From an uncultured Flavobacteriales bacterium (GTDB lineage: Bacteria; Bacteroidota; Bacteroidia; Flavobacteriales_E; Vicingaceae), in assembly GCA_905479915.1 (NCBI GenBank), contig CAJQOH010000022.1, positions 23,102-87,101 of the forward strand: 64,000 nucleotides of DNA. Reading direction: 5' to 3'. The number at the start of each line of letters is the position of its first letter. The first letter of the stretch is position 1. The notes beneath the pieces are model-generated. The model saw nothing but the letters and a program-made list of their open reading frames with translations, was not told where the DNA came from and searched no databases. The position numbers and the translations under genes were made by a program. Below are positions 27,839 through 37,239 of this stretch, piece by piece.

Positions 27839-30800
27839 TTAGTCCATTGTGATGTTAAGAGCTAAACCTCTTAATTCGTGTAACAATACGTTAAACGATT
27901 CCGGTATACCAGGTTCTGGCATCGGTTCTCCTTTAACAATTGCTTCGTAAGCTTTCGCTCTTCCTTTTACATCATCAGACTTTATAGTTAAGATTTCTCT
28001 TAAGATGTTAGCAGCACCGAATGCTTCAAGTGCCCAAACTTCCATCTCTCCAAATCTTTGTCCACCAAACTGTGCTTTACCACCTAATGGTTGTTGTGTA
28101 ATTAATGAGTATGGTCCAATAGAACGAGCATGCATTTTGTCGTCTACCATGTGACCTAATTTCAACATGTAAATTACACCAACAGTTGCTGGTTGATCAA
28201 ATTGCTCACCAGTACCACCATCATATAGATAAGTTTTACCGTATTGTGGTACACCAGATTTAATACAATAATCATTGATTTCTTCTACTGAAGCTCCATC
28301 AAAAATTGGTGTAGCAAATTTCTTTTCTAGTTTTTGACCAGCCCATCCAAGTACAGTTTCATATACTTGTCCAAGGTTCATCCTAGATGGTACCCCTAAT
28401 GGATTTAATACAATATCAACTGGAGTTCCGTCTTCTAAATAAGGCATATCTTCTTCACGAACGATATTAGCAACAATACCTTTGTTACCGTGACGACCCG
28501 CCATTTTATCACCAACTTTAAGTTTTCTTTTCTTAGCTAAATATACTTTAGCCAATTTAATAATACCTTGTGGTAATTCATCTCCAACAGAGATAGCGTA
28601 TTTAGCTCTTTTGTAAACTCCTAACTTTTCGTTAGTCTTGATACTGTGGTTGTGTAATATTTGTCTAACTAAACTATTTAAGTCTTCAGAAGTAGTCCAG
28701 TTTTTAGAATCGATAAAAATAAAATCATCAATTTTCTCTAAAACCTTAACACTAAATTTAGTTCCTTTAGGAATGATGTCTTCGTTATAGTAGTTTACTA
28801 CTCCTTGACATGTTTTTCCGTTAACAACTTTAAATAGTTTGTCAATTAATACTTTTTTCAAATCAGCAAGTTCTTTGCTGTAATCTTCGTCTAAAGTAGC
28901 AATCAATTTTTTCTCTTGAGCTCTAACATTTTTATCTTTTACAGCTCTTTGGAATAATTTTTTATCTACAACAACTCCTTTTACAGAAGGTCTTACTTTT
29001 AAAGAAGCATCTTTAACATCTCCTGCTTTATCACCGAAAATTGCTCTTAAAAGTTTCTCTTCTGGTGTTGGATCTGTTTCTCCTTTAGGAGTAATTTTTC
29101 CAATTAGGATATCTCCTTCTTGAACTACAGCTCCAATTCTAATGATTCCGTTTTCATCTAAATCTTTAGTAGCTTCTTCACTAACATTAGGAATATCAGC
29201 AGTTAATTCTTCTAAACCACGTTTAGTGTCTCTAACTTCTGTAGAAAACTCTTCAATGTGAACTGAAGTAAAGATATCATCTTTTACAACTTTTTCTGAG
29301 ATTACAATTGCATCCTCAAAGTTGTATCCTTTCCATGGCATAAATGCTACTTTAAGGTTTCTTCCTAAAGCTAATTCACCATCTTGAGTTGCATAACCTT
29401 CACATAAAACTTCACCTTTAGAAACCTTTTGTCCTTTCATTACGATAGGAGATAGGTTTACACAAGTGTTTTGATTTGTTTTTTGGAAATTAGCTAATTT
29501 GTAAGATTTTGAATCTTCATTAAAGCTAACTAATTGCTCATCTTTAGTTCTATCATACTTGATTGTGATCTTGTTAGAATCTACATATTCAACAACACCA
29601 TCAGCTTCAGCATTAATTAAAACTCTAGAATCTTGTGCCACACGACCTTCTAATCCTGTTCCTACAATAGGAGCTTCAGCATTTAATAAAGGTACTGCTT
29701 GACGCATCATATTAGATCCCATCAGGGCTCTATTCGCATCATCATTTTCTAAGAAAGGAATTAATGAAGCGGCAATAGAAGCAATCTGGTTAGGAGCAAC
29801 GTCCATTAAAGAAAGTTCTGAAGGCTCAGAAATTGGAAATTCACCTTCTAATCTTGATTTAACAGTTTTAGTAAGGAAGTTTCCTTTCTCATCAACTTGA
29901 GCATTTGCTTGAGCAATGATTTGTCCATTTTCTTCTTCAGCACTTAAATAAATTACATCTTTTTTAAGATTTAATTTACCATCTTCTACGTGACGATAAG
30001 GAGTTTCAATGAATCCTAATTTATTAACTTTTGCGAATACACATAATGAAGAGATCAAACCAATATTAGGTCCCTCAGGAGTTTCAATTGGACAAAGTCT
30101 TCCGTAGTGTGTATAGTGAACATCTCTTACCTCGAACCCGGCTCTTTCTCTTGATAAACCTCCTGGCCCTAAAGCAGACATTCTTCTTTTGTGTGTAATC
30201 TCTGATAATGGATTTGTTTGATCCATAAATTGAGATAACTGGTTGGTTCCGAAGAAAGAGTTAATTACTGATGATAATGTTTTAGCATTAATCAAATCAG
30301 AAGGTGTAAATACCTCATTATCTCTTACGTTCATTCTTTCACGAATAGTTCTAGCCATTCTTGAAAGTCCAACACCAAATTGGTTATACAATTGTTCACC
30401 AACCGTTCTAACTCTTCTATTACTTAAGTGATCAATATCATCAACTAAAGTTTTAGAGTTAATTAATTCAATTAAGTATTTAATAATAGAAATGATATCT
30501 TCTCTAGATAATGTTCTTACATCTTCTGCAGTATCAATTCCTAATTTTTTGTTTATTCTAAATCGACCTACTTCTCCTAAATCATATCTTGTTTCAGAGA
30601 AAAATAATTTATCGATAACACCTCTTGCAGTCTCTACATCTGGCGGTTCTGCATTTCTCAGTTGTCTATAGATGTGTTCTACAGCTTCTTTCTCTGAGTT
30701 AGAAGGATCTTTTTGTAATGTGTTGTAAATGATTGCAAAGTCTGCAGAATTTACATCTTCTTTATGTAGGATAATTGTTTTAGAACCTGACTCAATTATT

Positions 30801-31663
30801 TCGTCAACGTGATCTTTTTCAAGAATAGTTTCACGATCAATAATTACTTCATTTCTTTCTATAGAAACAACTTCTCCAGTATCTTCATCAACGAAATCTT
30901 CTACCCAAGTTTTTAATACTCTTGCAGCTAATTTTCGTCCTAAAATCTTTTTAAGTCCTGATTTACTAACTTTTACTTCGTCAGCTAAATCAAATAACTC
31001 TAATATATCTTTATCAGTTTCGTATCCAATAGCTCTAAAAAGAGTAGTTACAGGTAACTTTTTCTTTCTATCGATATATGCATACATTACACTGTTAATG
31101 TCTGTAGCAAATTCAATCCAAGAACCTTTAAAAGGAATTACTCTTGCTGAATATAATTTTGTACCATTTGCATGGCGACTTTGACCAAAGAATACACCTG
31201 GAGATCTGTGTAATTGAGACACAATTACTCTTTCTGCTCCGTTTATAACGAATGTTCCTTTATTAGTCATGTAAGGGATAGTCCCTAAATACACATCTTG
31301 AACGATTGTTTCAAAATCTTCATGTTCAGGATCTGTACAATAAAGTTTTAATTTGGCTTTTAAAGGTACACTATGTGTTAAACCTCTATCAATACACTCA
31401 TCTATTGAATACCTTGGTGGATCCACAAAGTAATCTTGAAACTCCAATACGAATTGATTTCTCGCATCTGTAATTGGAAAGTTTTCACTGAATACATTAA
31501 ACAAACCTTCTTGTTCTCTGTTTTCAGGAGTAGTTTCTAATTGAAAAAATTGTTGAAATGATTTTAATTGTATATCCAAAAAGTCTGGATAAGCCAACTG
31601 ATTTTTTGAAGCAGCAAAGCTAATTCTTTCTGCTTTTGGTGTTGTAACTAACGGTTTATTCAT
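27839..31663 (-). CDS. rpoB: RNA polymerase beta subunit
   Basis: Second large subunit of RNA polymerase, 1274 residues. The rifampicin-binding cluster is wild-type in appearance: [20 protein letters not shown] then [15 protein letters not shown], so the Asp, His and Ser positions commonly mutated to resistance are intact. Other conserved parts are [12 protein letters not shown] and [18 protein letters not shown]. It follows rplL after a 210-bp spacer that contains a long hairpin (see separate entry). The start ATG gives [17 protein letters not shown]. Confidence 0.99.
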   Translation of the reverse strand: MNKPLVTTPKAERISFAASKNQLAYPDFLDIQLKSFQQFFQLETTPENREQEGLFNVFSENFPITDARNQFVLEFQDYFVDPPRYSIDECIDRGLTHSVPLKAKLKLYCTDPEHEDFETIVQDVYLGTIPYMTNKGTFVINGAERVIVSQLHRSPGVFFGQSRHANGTKLYSARVIPFKGSWIEFATDINSVMYAYIDRKKKLPVTTLFRAIGYETDKDILELFDLADEVKVSKSGLKKILGRKLAARVLKTWVEDFVDEDTGEVVSIERNEVIIDRETILEKDHVDEIIESGSKTIILHKEDVNSADFAIIYNTLQKDPSNSEKEAVEHIYRQLRNAEPPDVETARGVIDKLFFSETRYDLGEVGRFRINKKLGIDTAEDVRTLSREDIISIIKYLIELINSKTLVDDIDHLSNRRVRTVGEQLYNQFGVGLSRMARTIRERMNVRDNEVFTPSDLINAKTLSSVINSFFGTNQLSQFMDQTNPLSEITHKRRMSALGPGGLSRERAGFEVRDVHYTHYGRLCPIETPEGPNIGLISSLCVFAKVNKLGFIETPYRHVEDGKLNLKKDVIYLSAEEENGQIIAQANAQVDEKGNFLTKTVKSRLEGEFPISEPSELSLMDVAPNQIASIAASLIPFLENDDANRALMGSNMMRQAVPLLNAEAPIVGTGLEGRVAQDSRVLINAEADGVVEYVDSNKITIKYDRTKDEQLVSFNEDSKSYKLANFQKTNQNTCVNLSPIVMKGQKVSKGEVLCEGYATQDGELALGRNLKVAFMPWKGYNFEDAIVISEKVVKDDIFTSVHIEEFSTEVRDTKRGLEELTADIPNVSEEATKDLDENGIIRIGAVVQEGDILIGKITPKGETDPTPEEKLLRAIFGDKAGDVKDASLKVRPSVKGVVVDKKLFQRAVKDKNVRAQEKKLIATLDEDYSKELADLKKVLIDKLFKVVNGKTCQGVVNYYNEDIIPKGTKFSVKVLEKIDDFIFIDSKNWTTSEDLNSLVRQILHNHSIKTNEKLGVYKRAKYAISVGDELPQGIIKLAKVYLAKKRKLKVGDKMAGRHGNKGIVANIVREEDMPYLEDGTPVDIVLNPLGVPSRMNLGQVYETVLGWAGQKLEKKFATPIFDGASVEEINDYCIKSGVPQYGKTYLYDGGTGEQFDQPATVGVIYMLKLGHMVDDKMHARSIGPYSLITQQPLGGKAQFGGQRFGEMEVWALEAFGAANILREILTIKSDDVKGRAKAYEAIVKGEPMPEPGIPESFNVLLHELRGLALNITMD

Positions 31664-31873
31664 TAGTATAAATGAGTTTAGTTATTATTAATAATTACGC
31701 CTCATAATGAGGATTAACTGTTTTATTAATACTGTAACTCTTTGTAAATCAGCTCATTATTACAATGGCCTCAGTTTTCTATTTACATAGGAGTGTATAA
31801 GCACAAAATGGTTTAGACATTATTTCGTTAAAAACGAGATAATATCTAAACCGTATTTTTTAGGAGGTAGAAA
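31664..31873 (-). other. rplL-rpoB spacer with 20-bp hairpin
   Basis: No gene is seen in this 210-bp spacer. Arms at 31810-31829 and 31833-31852 form a 20-bp stem with one mismatch, one G-U pair and a 3-nt loop. There is no T-run after it on the minus strand, so it is not a classical terminator. A small palindrome (CCTCATAATGAGG) lies at 31700-31712. In E. coli this spacer holds an attenuator and an RNase III processing hairpin, and I infer a similar role here. Confidence 0.7.
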
Positions 31874-32251
31874 TTATTTAACTTCTACTTCAGCTCCTGC
31901 TTCTTCTAATTGAGTTTTTAAAGCTTCTGCTTCGTCTTTAGCAACACCTTCTTTTAAAGGTTTTGGTGCACCATCAACTAATTCTTTAGCTTCTTTTAAT
32001 CCTAACCCAGTTAATTCTTTAACTAATTTTACTACAGCTAACTTTGAACCACCAGCTGCTTTTAAGATTACATCAAACTCAGATTTTTCTTCACTTCCAC
32101 CAGCGTCTCCACCAGCAGCAGGTCCAGCAACAGCTACTGCAGCAGCAGCAGGCTCAATCCCGTGTTCATCTTTAAGTATTGTAGCTAATTCGTTTACGTC
32201 TTTTACAGTTAAGTTTACTAACTCTTCTGCTAGTTTATTTAAATCTGCCAT
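31874..32251 (-). CDS. rplL: 50S ribosomal protein L7/L12
   Basis: Stalk protein that recruits translation GTPases. It has an N-terminal dimerisation helix region, an Ala/Gly-rich hinge ([12 protein letters not shown]) and the conserved C-terminal domain ([39 protein letters not shown]). Length 125 is normal. It lies 53 bp after rplJ, in the usual L10-L12 pairing. Confidence 0.98.
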   Translation of the reverse strand: MADLNKLAEELVNLTVKDVNELATILKDEHGIEPAAAAVAVAGPAAGGDAGGSEEKSEFDVILKAAGGSKLAVVKLVKELTGLGLKEAKELVDGAPKPLKEGVAKDEAEALKTQLEEAGAEVEVK

Positions 32252-32304
32252 TTTATTTATTTTTATTTGTGTTATTGTAAATTATTAATTGTTTGTGTTT
32301 GTTT

Positions 32305-32826
32305 TTATTCAGGTTTCTCTGAAAGTGTTTTAACAATACCTGCAATTGTTCCACCGCTCGATTTAAGAGCAGAAACAACATTTTTCGCAGGAGATTGTAA
32401 TAAAGTAACGATTTCTCCAAGTAACTCTTCCTTAGATTTGATAGCAACTAGTGCTTCTAAGTTTTCATCACCTATAAAAATAGCTTCTTCAATAAAAGCT
32501 CCTTTTAAGAAAGGTTTATCACTTCTTTTACGGAAATCTTTAATGATCTTAGCTGGAGCATTTCCAACTGTAGAAAACATTATAGATGTATTTCCTTTTA
32601 ATGTTTCATAAAGTTCTTCATATTCACCATCAGCTTTTTCTAAAGCTTTTCTTAAAACAGTGTTTTTTACAACTTCAATCTGAACATCACCTTTAAAGCA
32701 ATTTCTTCTTAAGTCAGAAGAGCTTTCAGCATCCAACCCAGCAATATCAGCTAAATAAAATATGTTAGCATCGTTTAACTTTCCAGTTAAAACGTCTATT
32801 GCTTGATTTTTATCTTCTCTTGTCAT
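32305..32826 (-). CDS. rplJ: 50S ribosomal protein L10
   Basis: Forms the base of the ribosomal stalk and holds L7/L12 dimers through its C-terminal helix. Recognised by NAIDV-like N-terminus (MTREDKNQAIDVLTGKL), EVVKNTVLRKALEKAD and the C-terminal Leu-rich helix. Length 173. Only 30 bp separate it from rplA, too short for the long L10-binding leader known in E. coli. Confidence 0.96.
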   Translation of the reverse strand: MTREDKNQAIDVLTGKLNDANIFYLADIAGLDAESSSDLRRNCFKGDVQIEVVKNTVLRKALEKADGEYEELYETLKGNTSIMFSTVGNAPAKIIKDFRKRSDKPFLKGAFIEEAIFIGDENLEALVAIKSKEELLGEIVTLLQSPAKNVVSALKSSGGTIAGIVKTLSEKPE

Positions 32827-32856
32827 AACTTAAATTTGTTTAGATTAGATAATCTG

Positions 32857-33552
32857 TTAAACCGCTAATGTTTTCGATTCAACTTTAACTCCAGGACTCA
32901 TAGTACTTGATAAGCAAACGCTTTTCATATAAGTACCTTTTGCTGATGAAGGTTTTAATTTTATAATAGTTTGGATTAACTCATTTGCATTTTCTGCTAA
33001 TTTATCAGCTTCAAATGACGCTCTACCAATAGTAGTATGAATAATTCCAAATTTATCTACTTTAAAATCAATTTTACCAGCTTTGATTTCAGTAACTGCT
33101 TTTTTAATATCCATTGTTACTGTACCAGATTTTGGGTTAGGCATTAAACCTCTTGGTCCTAAAACTCGACCTAAAGCTCCAACTTTACCCATTACACTTG
33201 GCATAGTAATAATAACATCAATGTCAGTCCATCCGCCTTTTATCTTTTCGATATATTCGTCTAAACCAACAAAATCAGCACCGGCCTCTTCAGCTTCAGC
33301 TTGTTTGTCAGGAGTACATAATACTAAAACTTTAACATCTTTACCTACACCATTTGGTAAGGCAACGGTTCCACGAACCATTTGATCAGCTTTTCTAGGA
33401 TCAACTCCTAAACGTACACTAACATCAACAGATGCATCAAATTTTGTAAATGTAATATCCTTAACAATTTTAGCTGCCTCATCTAAATTGTACTCTTTTT
33501 CAATATCAAATTTTGAAAGAGCTTCTTTTGTATTCTTGCTTAACCTAGCCAT
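32857..33552 (-). CDS. rplA: 50S ribosomal protein L1
   Basis: Binds 23S rRNA at the L1 stalk and helps E-site tRNA release; in many bacteria it also represses translation of the rplK-rplA mRNA. Signatures are [40 protein letters not shown] and [19 protein letters not shown]. Length 231 is normal. It follows rplK by 19 bp. Confidence 0.98.
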   Translation of the reverse strand: MARLSKNTKEALSKFDIEKEYNLDEAAKIVKDITFTKFDASVDVSVRLGVDPRKADQMVRGTVALPNGVGKDVKVLVLCTPDKQAEAEEAGADFVGLDEYIEKIKGGWTDIDVIITMPSVMGKVGALGRVLGPRGLMPNPKSGTVTMDIKKAVTEIKAGKIDFKVDKFGIIHTTIGRASFEADKLAENANELIQTIIKLKPSSAKGTYMKSVCLSSTMSPGVKVESKTLAV

Positions 33553-33571
33553 TGTTAATTAATTTTTATTA

Positions 33572-34015
33572 TTAAACTTCTGCTGGAAATTTACCTTTAA
33601 CGTTAATTCCCATACTTCTTGCTGTTCCAGCAACCATTTTCATTGCAGAATCAACTTTAAAACAATTTAAATCGGGCATTTTGTCCTCAGCAATTGCTTT
33701 TACTTGATCCCACGTTACTGAACCTACTTTCTGTCTGTTTGATTCCGGAGAACCACTCTTCAATTTAGCAGCTTCTAATAGTTGCACCGCAGCAGGAGGT
33801 GTCTTAATTACAAAGTCGAAAGATTTATCAGCATAAACTGTGATAGCAACTGGTAATACTTTACCTGCTTTATCTTGAGTTCTACCGTTAAACTGCTTGC
33901 AAAATTCCATTATATTAACACCCTTAGCACCTAAAGCTGGTCCTACTGGTGGTGATGGATTTGCTGCACCCCCTCTAATTTGTAACTTAATTAATCCGCT
34001 TATTTCTTTAGCCAT
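33572..34015 (-). CDS. rplK: 50S ribosomal protein L11
   Basis: Part of the GTPase-associated centre and needed for the stringent response. Signatures are [29 protein letters not shown] and the C-terminal RNA-binding [19 protein letters not shown] and GTARSMGI. Length 147. A 75-bp gap to nusG contains a small hairpin. Confidence 0.98.
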   Translation of the reverse strand: MAKEISGLIKLQIRGGAANPSPPVGPALGAKGVNIMEFCKQFNGRTQDKAGKVLPVAITVYADKSFDFVIKTPPAAVQLLEAAKLKSGSPESNRQKVGSVTWDQVKAIAEDKMPDLNCFKVDSAMKMVAGTARSMGINVKGKFPAEV

Positions 34016-34040
34016 CTTAATTATTATTTAAATCGTACTC

Positions 34041-34069
34041 TTTCAACTGGAAGCATTATAATGTTGAAA
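34041..34069 (-). promoter_or_regulatory. Small hairpin in rplK leader
   Basis: TTTCAAC (34041-34047) and GTTGAAA (34063-34069) can form a 7-bp stem with a 15-nt loop, 26 bp before the rplK start. Its place fits an L1-binding autoregulatory site, as known upstream of rplK in other bacteria, but I cannot match the L1 consensus loop with confidence. Confidence 0.3.
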
Positions 34070-34090
34070 TTATACTGGTAATTACACTTT

Positions 34091-34642
34091 TTAACTTTCT
34101 TTTTCTACTTGTAAAAAACTCAATTCTAATGGTTGTTTTCTTCCGAAAATCTTAACCATAACTTCAAGTTTTCTCTTTTCTTCATTAATTTTTTCAATAG
34201 CTCCTGTAAATCCGTTAAATGGACCATCAATAACTTTGATGCTTTCTCCAACAACGTAAGGTATGTTCATTTCTTCTTCGCTCTCTGCTAACTCATCAAC
34301 TTTACCTAAGATTCTATTTACTTCACTCATTCTTAAAGGAAGAGGGTTACCTCTTTTTTCTGCTCCAAGAAATCCAATTACTCCATTCACACCTCTAATA
34401 ACGTGAGGAACTTCTCCAGATAAATCTGCTTCAACAAGAATATACCCAGGAAAGAAACTTTTTTCTTTACTAATTTTTTTTCCGTTACGTATTTGATAAA
34501 CTTTTTCGGTAGGAATTAAAATCTGAGAAACATAATCTTTCAACCCAGCAAATTCTATCTCGTCTTGAATGTATTTTCTAATTTTATTTTCTGATCCGCT
34601 AATTGCTCTAACAACGTACCATTTTTTTGTATTCTCAGCCAT
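34091..34642 (-). CDS. nusG: Transcription termination/antitermination protein NusG
   Basis: Binds RNA polymerase and links it to Rho or the ribosome. The NGN domain has WYVVRAISGSENKIRKYI and FFPGYILVEADL. The KOW domain has VIDGPFNGFTGAIEKINEEKR. Two in-frame ATGs exist: one overlapping the secE stop (34648) and one at 34642 giving MAENTKKWYVV, which I prefer as the family start. Length about 183. Confidence 0.97.
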   Translation of the reverse strand: MAENTKKWYVVRAISGSENKIRKYIQDEIEFAGLKDYVSQILIPTEKVYQIRNGKKISKEKSFFPGYILVEADLSGEVPHVIRGVNGVIGFLGAEKRGNPLPLRMSEVNRILGKVDELAESEEEMNIPYVVGESIKVIDGPFNGFTGAIEKINEEKRKLEVMVKIFGRKQPLELSFLQVEKES

Positions 34643-34647
34643 AATCA

Positions 34648-34842
34648 TTATTCAAATAAATTGTAAACAAATTTCATTAATTCGCTAAATGATCGATCCA
34701 TTACAAAAATGATTAATGCAAAAATAACCGAAGCTAAAAGTACAACAACAGAACTGCTTTGAAGTTCTTCCCATGTTGGCCAAGAGACTTTGTTAAATAG
34801 CTCGTCTGCTGCTTCTTGTATGTATGTTCCTATTTTTGCCAT
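34648..34842 (-). CDS. secE: Preprotein translocase subunit SecE
   Basis: A 64-residue, single-span form of SecE: amphipathic helix with the conserved EELFNKVSWPTWEELQSSS, then one membrane helix (VVLLASVIFALIIFVMD). It is the essential clamp of the SecY channel. It lies directly before nusG with overlapping stop and start, the classic arrangement. Confidence 0.97.
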   Translation of the reverse strand: MAKIGTYIQEAADELFNKVSWPTWEELQSSSVVVLLASVIFALIIFVMDRSFSELMKFVYNLFE

Positions 34843-34856
34843 AATCTTTTATTCTC

Positions 34857-34944
34857 TTTTCGCACGGAAGGCGAGGCTTCCTTCGACTTCGCTCAGGATA
34901 AACTTCTCGTCTCTCGTTTTTATTTTCGCACGGAAGGCGAGGCT
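34857..34944 (-). repeat. Duplicated tRNA-Trp 3' end with dispersed-type repeat between
   Basis: The 22-bp sequence TTTTCGCACGGAAGGCGAGGCT occurs perfectly at 34857-34878 and again at 34923-34944. The second copy covers the last 16 nt of the tRNA-Trp gene plus flanking bases; the first is a detached copy 66 bp further on, next to secE. Between them, on the minus strand, is TATCCTGAGCGAAGTCGAAGG, a sequence type that recurs as a dispersed repeat in many Bacteroidota genomes (from memory). Confidence 0.75.
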
Positions 34945-35001
34945 CGAACTCACGACCGCTGGTTTTGGAAACCAGTGCTCTACCAACTGAGCTACTTCCG
35001 T
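34929..35001 (-). tRNA. tRNA-Trp (CCA)
   Basis: A 73-nt cloverleaf: acceptor ACGGAAG/CTTCCGT, D-arm GCTC/GAGC, anticodon arm CTGGT-TTCCAAA-ACCAG with anticodon CCA, T-arm GTGAG/CTCGC with TTCGAGC loop, discriminator G. CCA is not encoded. It lies between tuf and secE, 2 bp from the end of a 28-bp palindrome. Confidence 0.97.
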
Positions 35002-35003
35002 AA

Positions 35004-35064
35004 TTTTTTAAGTCAAGAAAGGTATCCCGAAATTTCTTCGGGATACCTTTCTTGACTTAAAAAA
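35004..35064 (-). other. 28-bp perfect palindrome between tuf and tRNA-Trp
   Basis: Arms at 35004-35031 and 35037-35064 are perfect reverse complements (28 bp) around a 5-nt loop, core GGTATCCCGAA/TTCGGGATACC. After the 3' arm there is no U-tract on either strand; the T6/A6 tracts are inside the stem. It therefore looks more like an RNA-processing or structural element than a standard terminator, though leaky termination is possible. It starts 17 bp after the tuf stop and ends 2 bp before the tRNA. Confidence 0.85.
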
Positions 35065-35080
35065 GTATTATTACTTTTTA

Positions 35081-36265
35081 TTATAAGATTTCAGTGATTT
35101 GACCAGCACCAACTGTTCTACCACCTTCTCTAATTGCAAATCTTAAACTCTTGTTGATCGCTACAGGTACAATTAATTTAACTGTTACTGTTACGTTATC
35201 ACCAGGCATAACCATTTCTCTTCCTTCTTCTAAGAAGATTTCTCCAGTTACATCAGTTGTTCTAATGTAAAATTGTGGTCTGTATTTGTTATGGAATGGA
35301 GTGTGACGTCCACCTTCTTCTTTTTTCAATACGTAAACCTCAGCTTTAAATTCTGCGTGTGGAGTAATAGATCCCGGCTTAGCGATTACCATTCCTCTCT
35401 TAATATCAGATTTTTCAATACCTCTTAATAAGATCCCTACGTTATCTCCAGCTTCACCTCTATCTAAGATTTTTCTGAACATTTCAACTCCAGTAATAGT
35501 AGACTTTAATTTCTCGTCTCCCATTCCTAAGATATCAACTTCGTCACCTGTATTAGCAACTCCAGTTTCAATTCTTCCTGTTGCAACAGTTCCACGACCA
35601 GTAATAGAGAATACATCCTCAACTGGCATTAAGAAATCTTTATCAACATCTCTTGGAGGTAATTCAATGTAAGTATCAACGGCTTCCATTAATTTATGAA
35701 CTGTTTCTTCCCATTTTGGTTCACCATTTAATGCACCTAATGCAGATCCAGCAATAATAGGAGCGTTATCTCCATCGTACTCATAGAAAGATAATAACTC
35801 TCTAATTTCCATTTCAACTAATTCTAATAATTCTTCATCATCAACCATATCCACTTTGTTCATGAATACAACCATAGAAGGAATACCAACTTGTCTTCCT
35901 AATAAGATGTGCTCTCTAGTTTGTGGCATAGGACCATCAGTAGCAGCAACAACTAATATAGCACCATCCATTTGGGCAGCACCAGTAACCATGTTCTTAA
36001 CGTAATCCGCGTGACCTGGACAATCTACGTGAGCGTAGTGTCTGTTCTCAGTTTGGTATTCAACGTGAGACGTATTAATTGTAATACCTCTTTCTTTTTC
36101 TTCAGGAGCGTTATCAATTTCTGCGAAGTCTTTTACTTCAGCTCCACCTGCTTTTGCTAATACAACTGTAATAGCAGCAGTTAATGTTGTTTTACCGTGA
36201 TCTACGTGACCAATTGTTCCAATGTTTAAGTGTGGTTTAGAACGGTCGAAAGTTTCTTTAGCCAT
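35081..36265 (-). CDS. tuf: Elongation factor Tu
   Basis: Brings aminoacyl-tRNA to the ribosome. G-motifs are clear: [14 protein letters not shown] (P-loop, about residues 19-32), the switch region [21 protein letters not shown] and NKVDMVDD. Domains 2 and 3 follow ([28 protein letters not shown]). Length 394 is typical. It follows four tRNA genes and is followed by tRNA-Trp, in one transcription direction. Confidence 0.99.
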   Translation of the reverse strand: MAKETFDRSKPHLNIGTIGHVDHGKTTLTAAITVVLAKAGGAEVKDFAEIDNAPEEKERGITINTSHVEYQTENRHYAHVDCPGHADYVKNMVTGAAQMDGAILVVAATDGPMPQTREHILLGRQVGIPSMVVFMNKVDMVDDEELLELVEMEIRELLSFYEYDGDNAPIIAGSALGALNGEPKWEETVHKLMEAVDTYIELPPRDVDKDFLMPVEDVFSITGRGTVATGRIETGVANTGDEVDILGMGDEKLKSTITGVEMFRKILDRGEAGDNVGILLRGIEKSDIKRGMVIAKPGSITPHAEFKAEVYVLKKEEGGRHTPFHNKYRPQFYIRTTDVTGEIFLEEGREMVMPGDNVTVTVKLIVPVAINKSLRFAIREGGRTVGAGQITEIL

Positions 36266-36317
36266 GATTATTTTATTTTATATTATTTTACTTTTATTAT
36301 TTACTATCTAATAATAG

Positions 36318-36389
<72 letters not shown>

Positions 36390-36415
36390 TATTGCTGATG
36401 TATTACTTTAAAAAG

Positions 36416-36488
36416 AGCGAGAGACGGGGCTCAAACCCGCGACCCTCAGCTTGGAAGGCTGACGCTCTATCAACTGAGCTACTCTCGC
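36416..36488 (-). tRNA. tRNA-Gly (TCC)
   Basis: A 73-nt cloverleaf: acceptor GCGAGAG/CTCTCGC, anticodon arm TCAGC-CTTCCAA-GCTGA with anticodon TCC, T-arm GCGGG-TTTGAGC-CCCGT, discriminator T. Confidence 0.97.
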
Positions 36489-36532
36489 TTTTTAAAGTCA
36501 TCTAAATAAAGTTTCCTTTATTTTAATTGTTG

Positions 36533-36614
36533 TGGGGGGAGAAGGATTCGAACCTTCGAAGGCGAAGCCAACAGATTTACAGTCTGTCCTCGTTGACCGC
36601 TTGAGTATCCCCCC
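36533..36614 (-). tRNA. tRNA-Tyr (GTA)
   Basis: An 82-nt class II tRNA with a long variable arm (TGGCTTCGCCTTC): acceptor GGGGGGA/TCCCCCC, anticodon arm ACAGA-CTGTAAA-TCTGT with anticodon GTA, T-arm GAAGG-TTCGAAT-CCTTC, discriminator A. Confidence 0.97.
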
Positions 36615-36670
36615 AACGTATTTCAATACTTTCAATTATCTACACTTAACGTTTTAAGTGTTTTTAAAAG

Positions 36671-36744
36671 AGCCGATAGAGGGACTCGAACCCACGACCT
36701 GCTGATTACAAATCAGCTGCTCTAGCCAGCTGAGCTACATCGGC
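36671..36744 (-). tRNA. tRNA-Thr (TGT)
   Basis: A 74-nt cloverleaf: acceptor GCCGATG/TATCGGC with one G-U, anticodon arm GCTGA-TTTGTAA-TCAGC with anticodon TGT, T-arm GTGGG-TTCGAGT-CCCTC with one mismatch, discriminator T. First gene of the tRNA-tuf unit. Confidence 0.96.
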
Positions 36745-36776
36745 TTTTAACACTGTTTTCCTAGCTAAAAAAACAT

Positions 36777-36807
36777 AAAAAAACAGACCTTTCCTTGAAA
36801 AGGTCTG
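36777..36807 (-). terminator. Terminator after hpf, on the start site of the tRNA-tuf unit
   Basis: On the minus strand a 9-bp stem (CAGACCTTT at 36807-36799 with AAAGGTCTG at 36792-36784, 6-nt loop) is followed by seven T. It ends hpf transcription. It lies directly downstream of the promoter at 36808-36837, so the predicted start site falls in its first arm. Confidence 0.88.
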
Positions 36808-36837
36808 CAAATGTATTAAAGTTTTTATACTTGACAA
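36808..36837 (-). promoter_or_regulatory. Full Bacteroidota promoter for tRNA-tuf unit
   Basis: On the minus strand TTG (36837-36835), a 19-nt spacer and TACATTTG (36815-36808) match the complete TTG-N19-TAnnTTTG consensus. It precedes tRNA-Thr(TGT), and its -7 box abuts the hpf terminator stem. Confidence 0.85.
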
Positions 36838-36861
36838 GAAAATAATATTATTTTTTTTCAA

Positions 36862-37167
36862 TTATGCTTGTCGTAGCTTCTCTTTGTGCTTTTTTAGTTG
36901 TCTTCTTAATGCTTCAACTGCTGTATCTGTTGCTTCTTCAAATGATTTACATTGTTTTTTAGCAAACATATCATGGCCAGGGATCAATAATTTTATTTCA
37001 GCAACTTTATTTTCTGTATCATTAGAGTTTTCTACTTTAAGAATTACTTCCCCATCAATTATCTTGTCGAAATGGCTAGCAAGCTTATCAACTCTTTCAT
37101 GTATAAATTCTACCAACTTCTTATCTGCATCAAAATGCACCGAACTAACTTTTAGATTTACTTTCAT
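36862..37167 (-). CDS. hpf: Ribosome hibernation-promoting factor (short form)
   Basis: A 101-residue protein of the HPF/YfiA (RaiA) family that binds the 30S decoding region in stationary phase. It shows the beta-alpha fold pattern KVSSVHFDADKKLVEFIHERVDKL and the basic helix ALRRQLKKHKEKLRQ. It lacks the C-terminal dimerisation domain of long HPF. It lies between xerC and the tRNA cluster, with its own terminator. Confidence 0.93.
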   Translation of the reverse strand: MKVNLKVSSVHFDADKKLVEFIHERVDKLASHFDKIIDGEVILKVENSNDTENKVAEIKLLIPGHDMFAKKQCKSFEEATDTAVEALRRQLKKHKEKLRQA

Positions 37168-37190
37168 CTTTTTCTCTTTTTAATTGTTAC

Positions 37191-37218
37191 TAAATGTATC
37201 TATAAAACGTGTTATCAA
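37191..37218 (-). promoter_or_regulatory. Possible promoter for hpf
   Basis: On the minus strand TTG (37218-37216), a 17-nt spacer and TACATTTA, which differs from TAnnTTTG by the last base, lie 24 bp before the hpf start. A weak match. Confidence 0.35.
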
Positions 37219-37239
37219 AATTTAAGTTTCATTTATTTT

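Noticed and set aside
34790..35055. Short plus-strand frames over tRNA-Trp and the palindrome
   Set aside because: They read the antisense of a tRNA, a repeat and secE; no family features.
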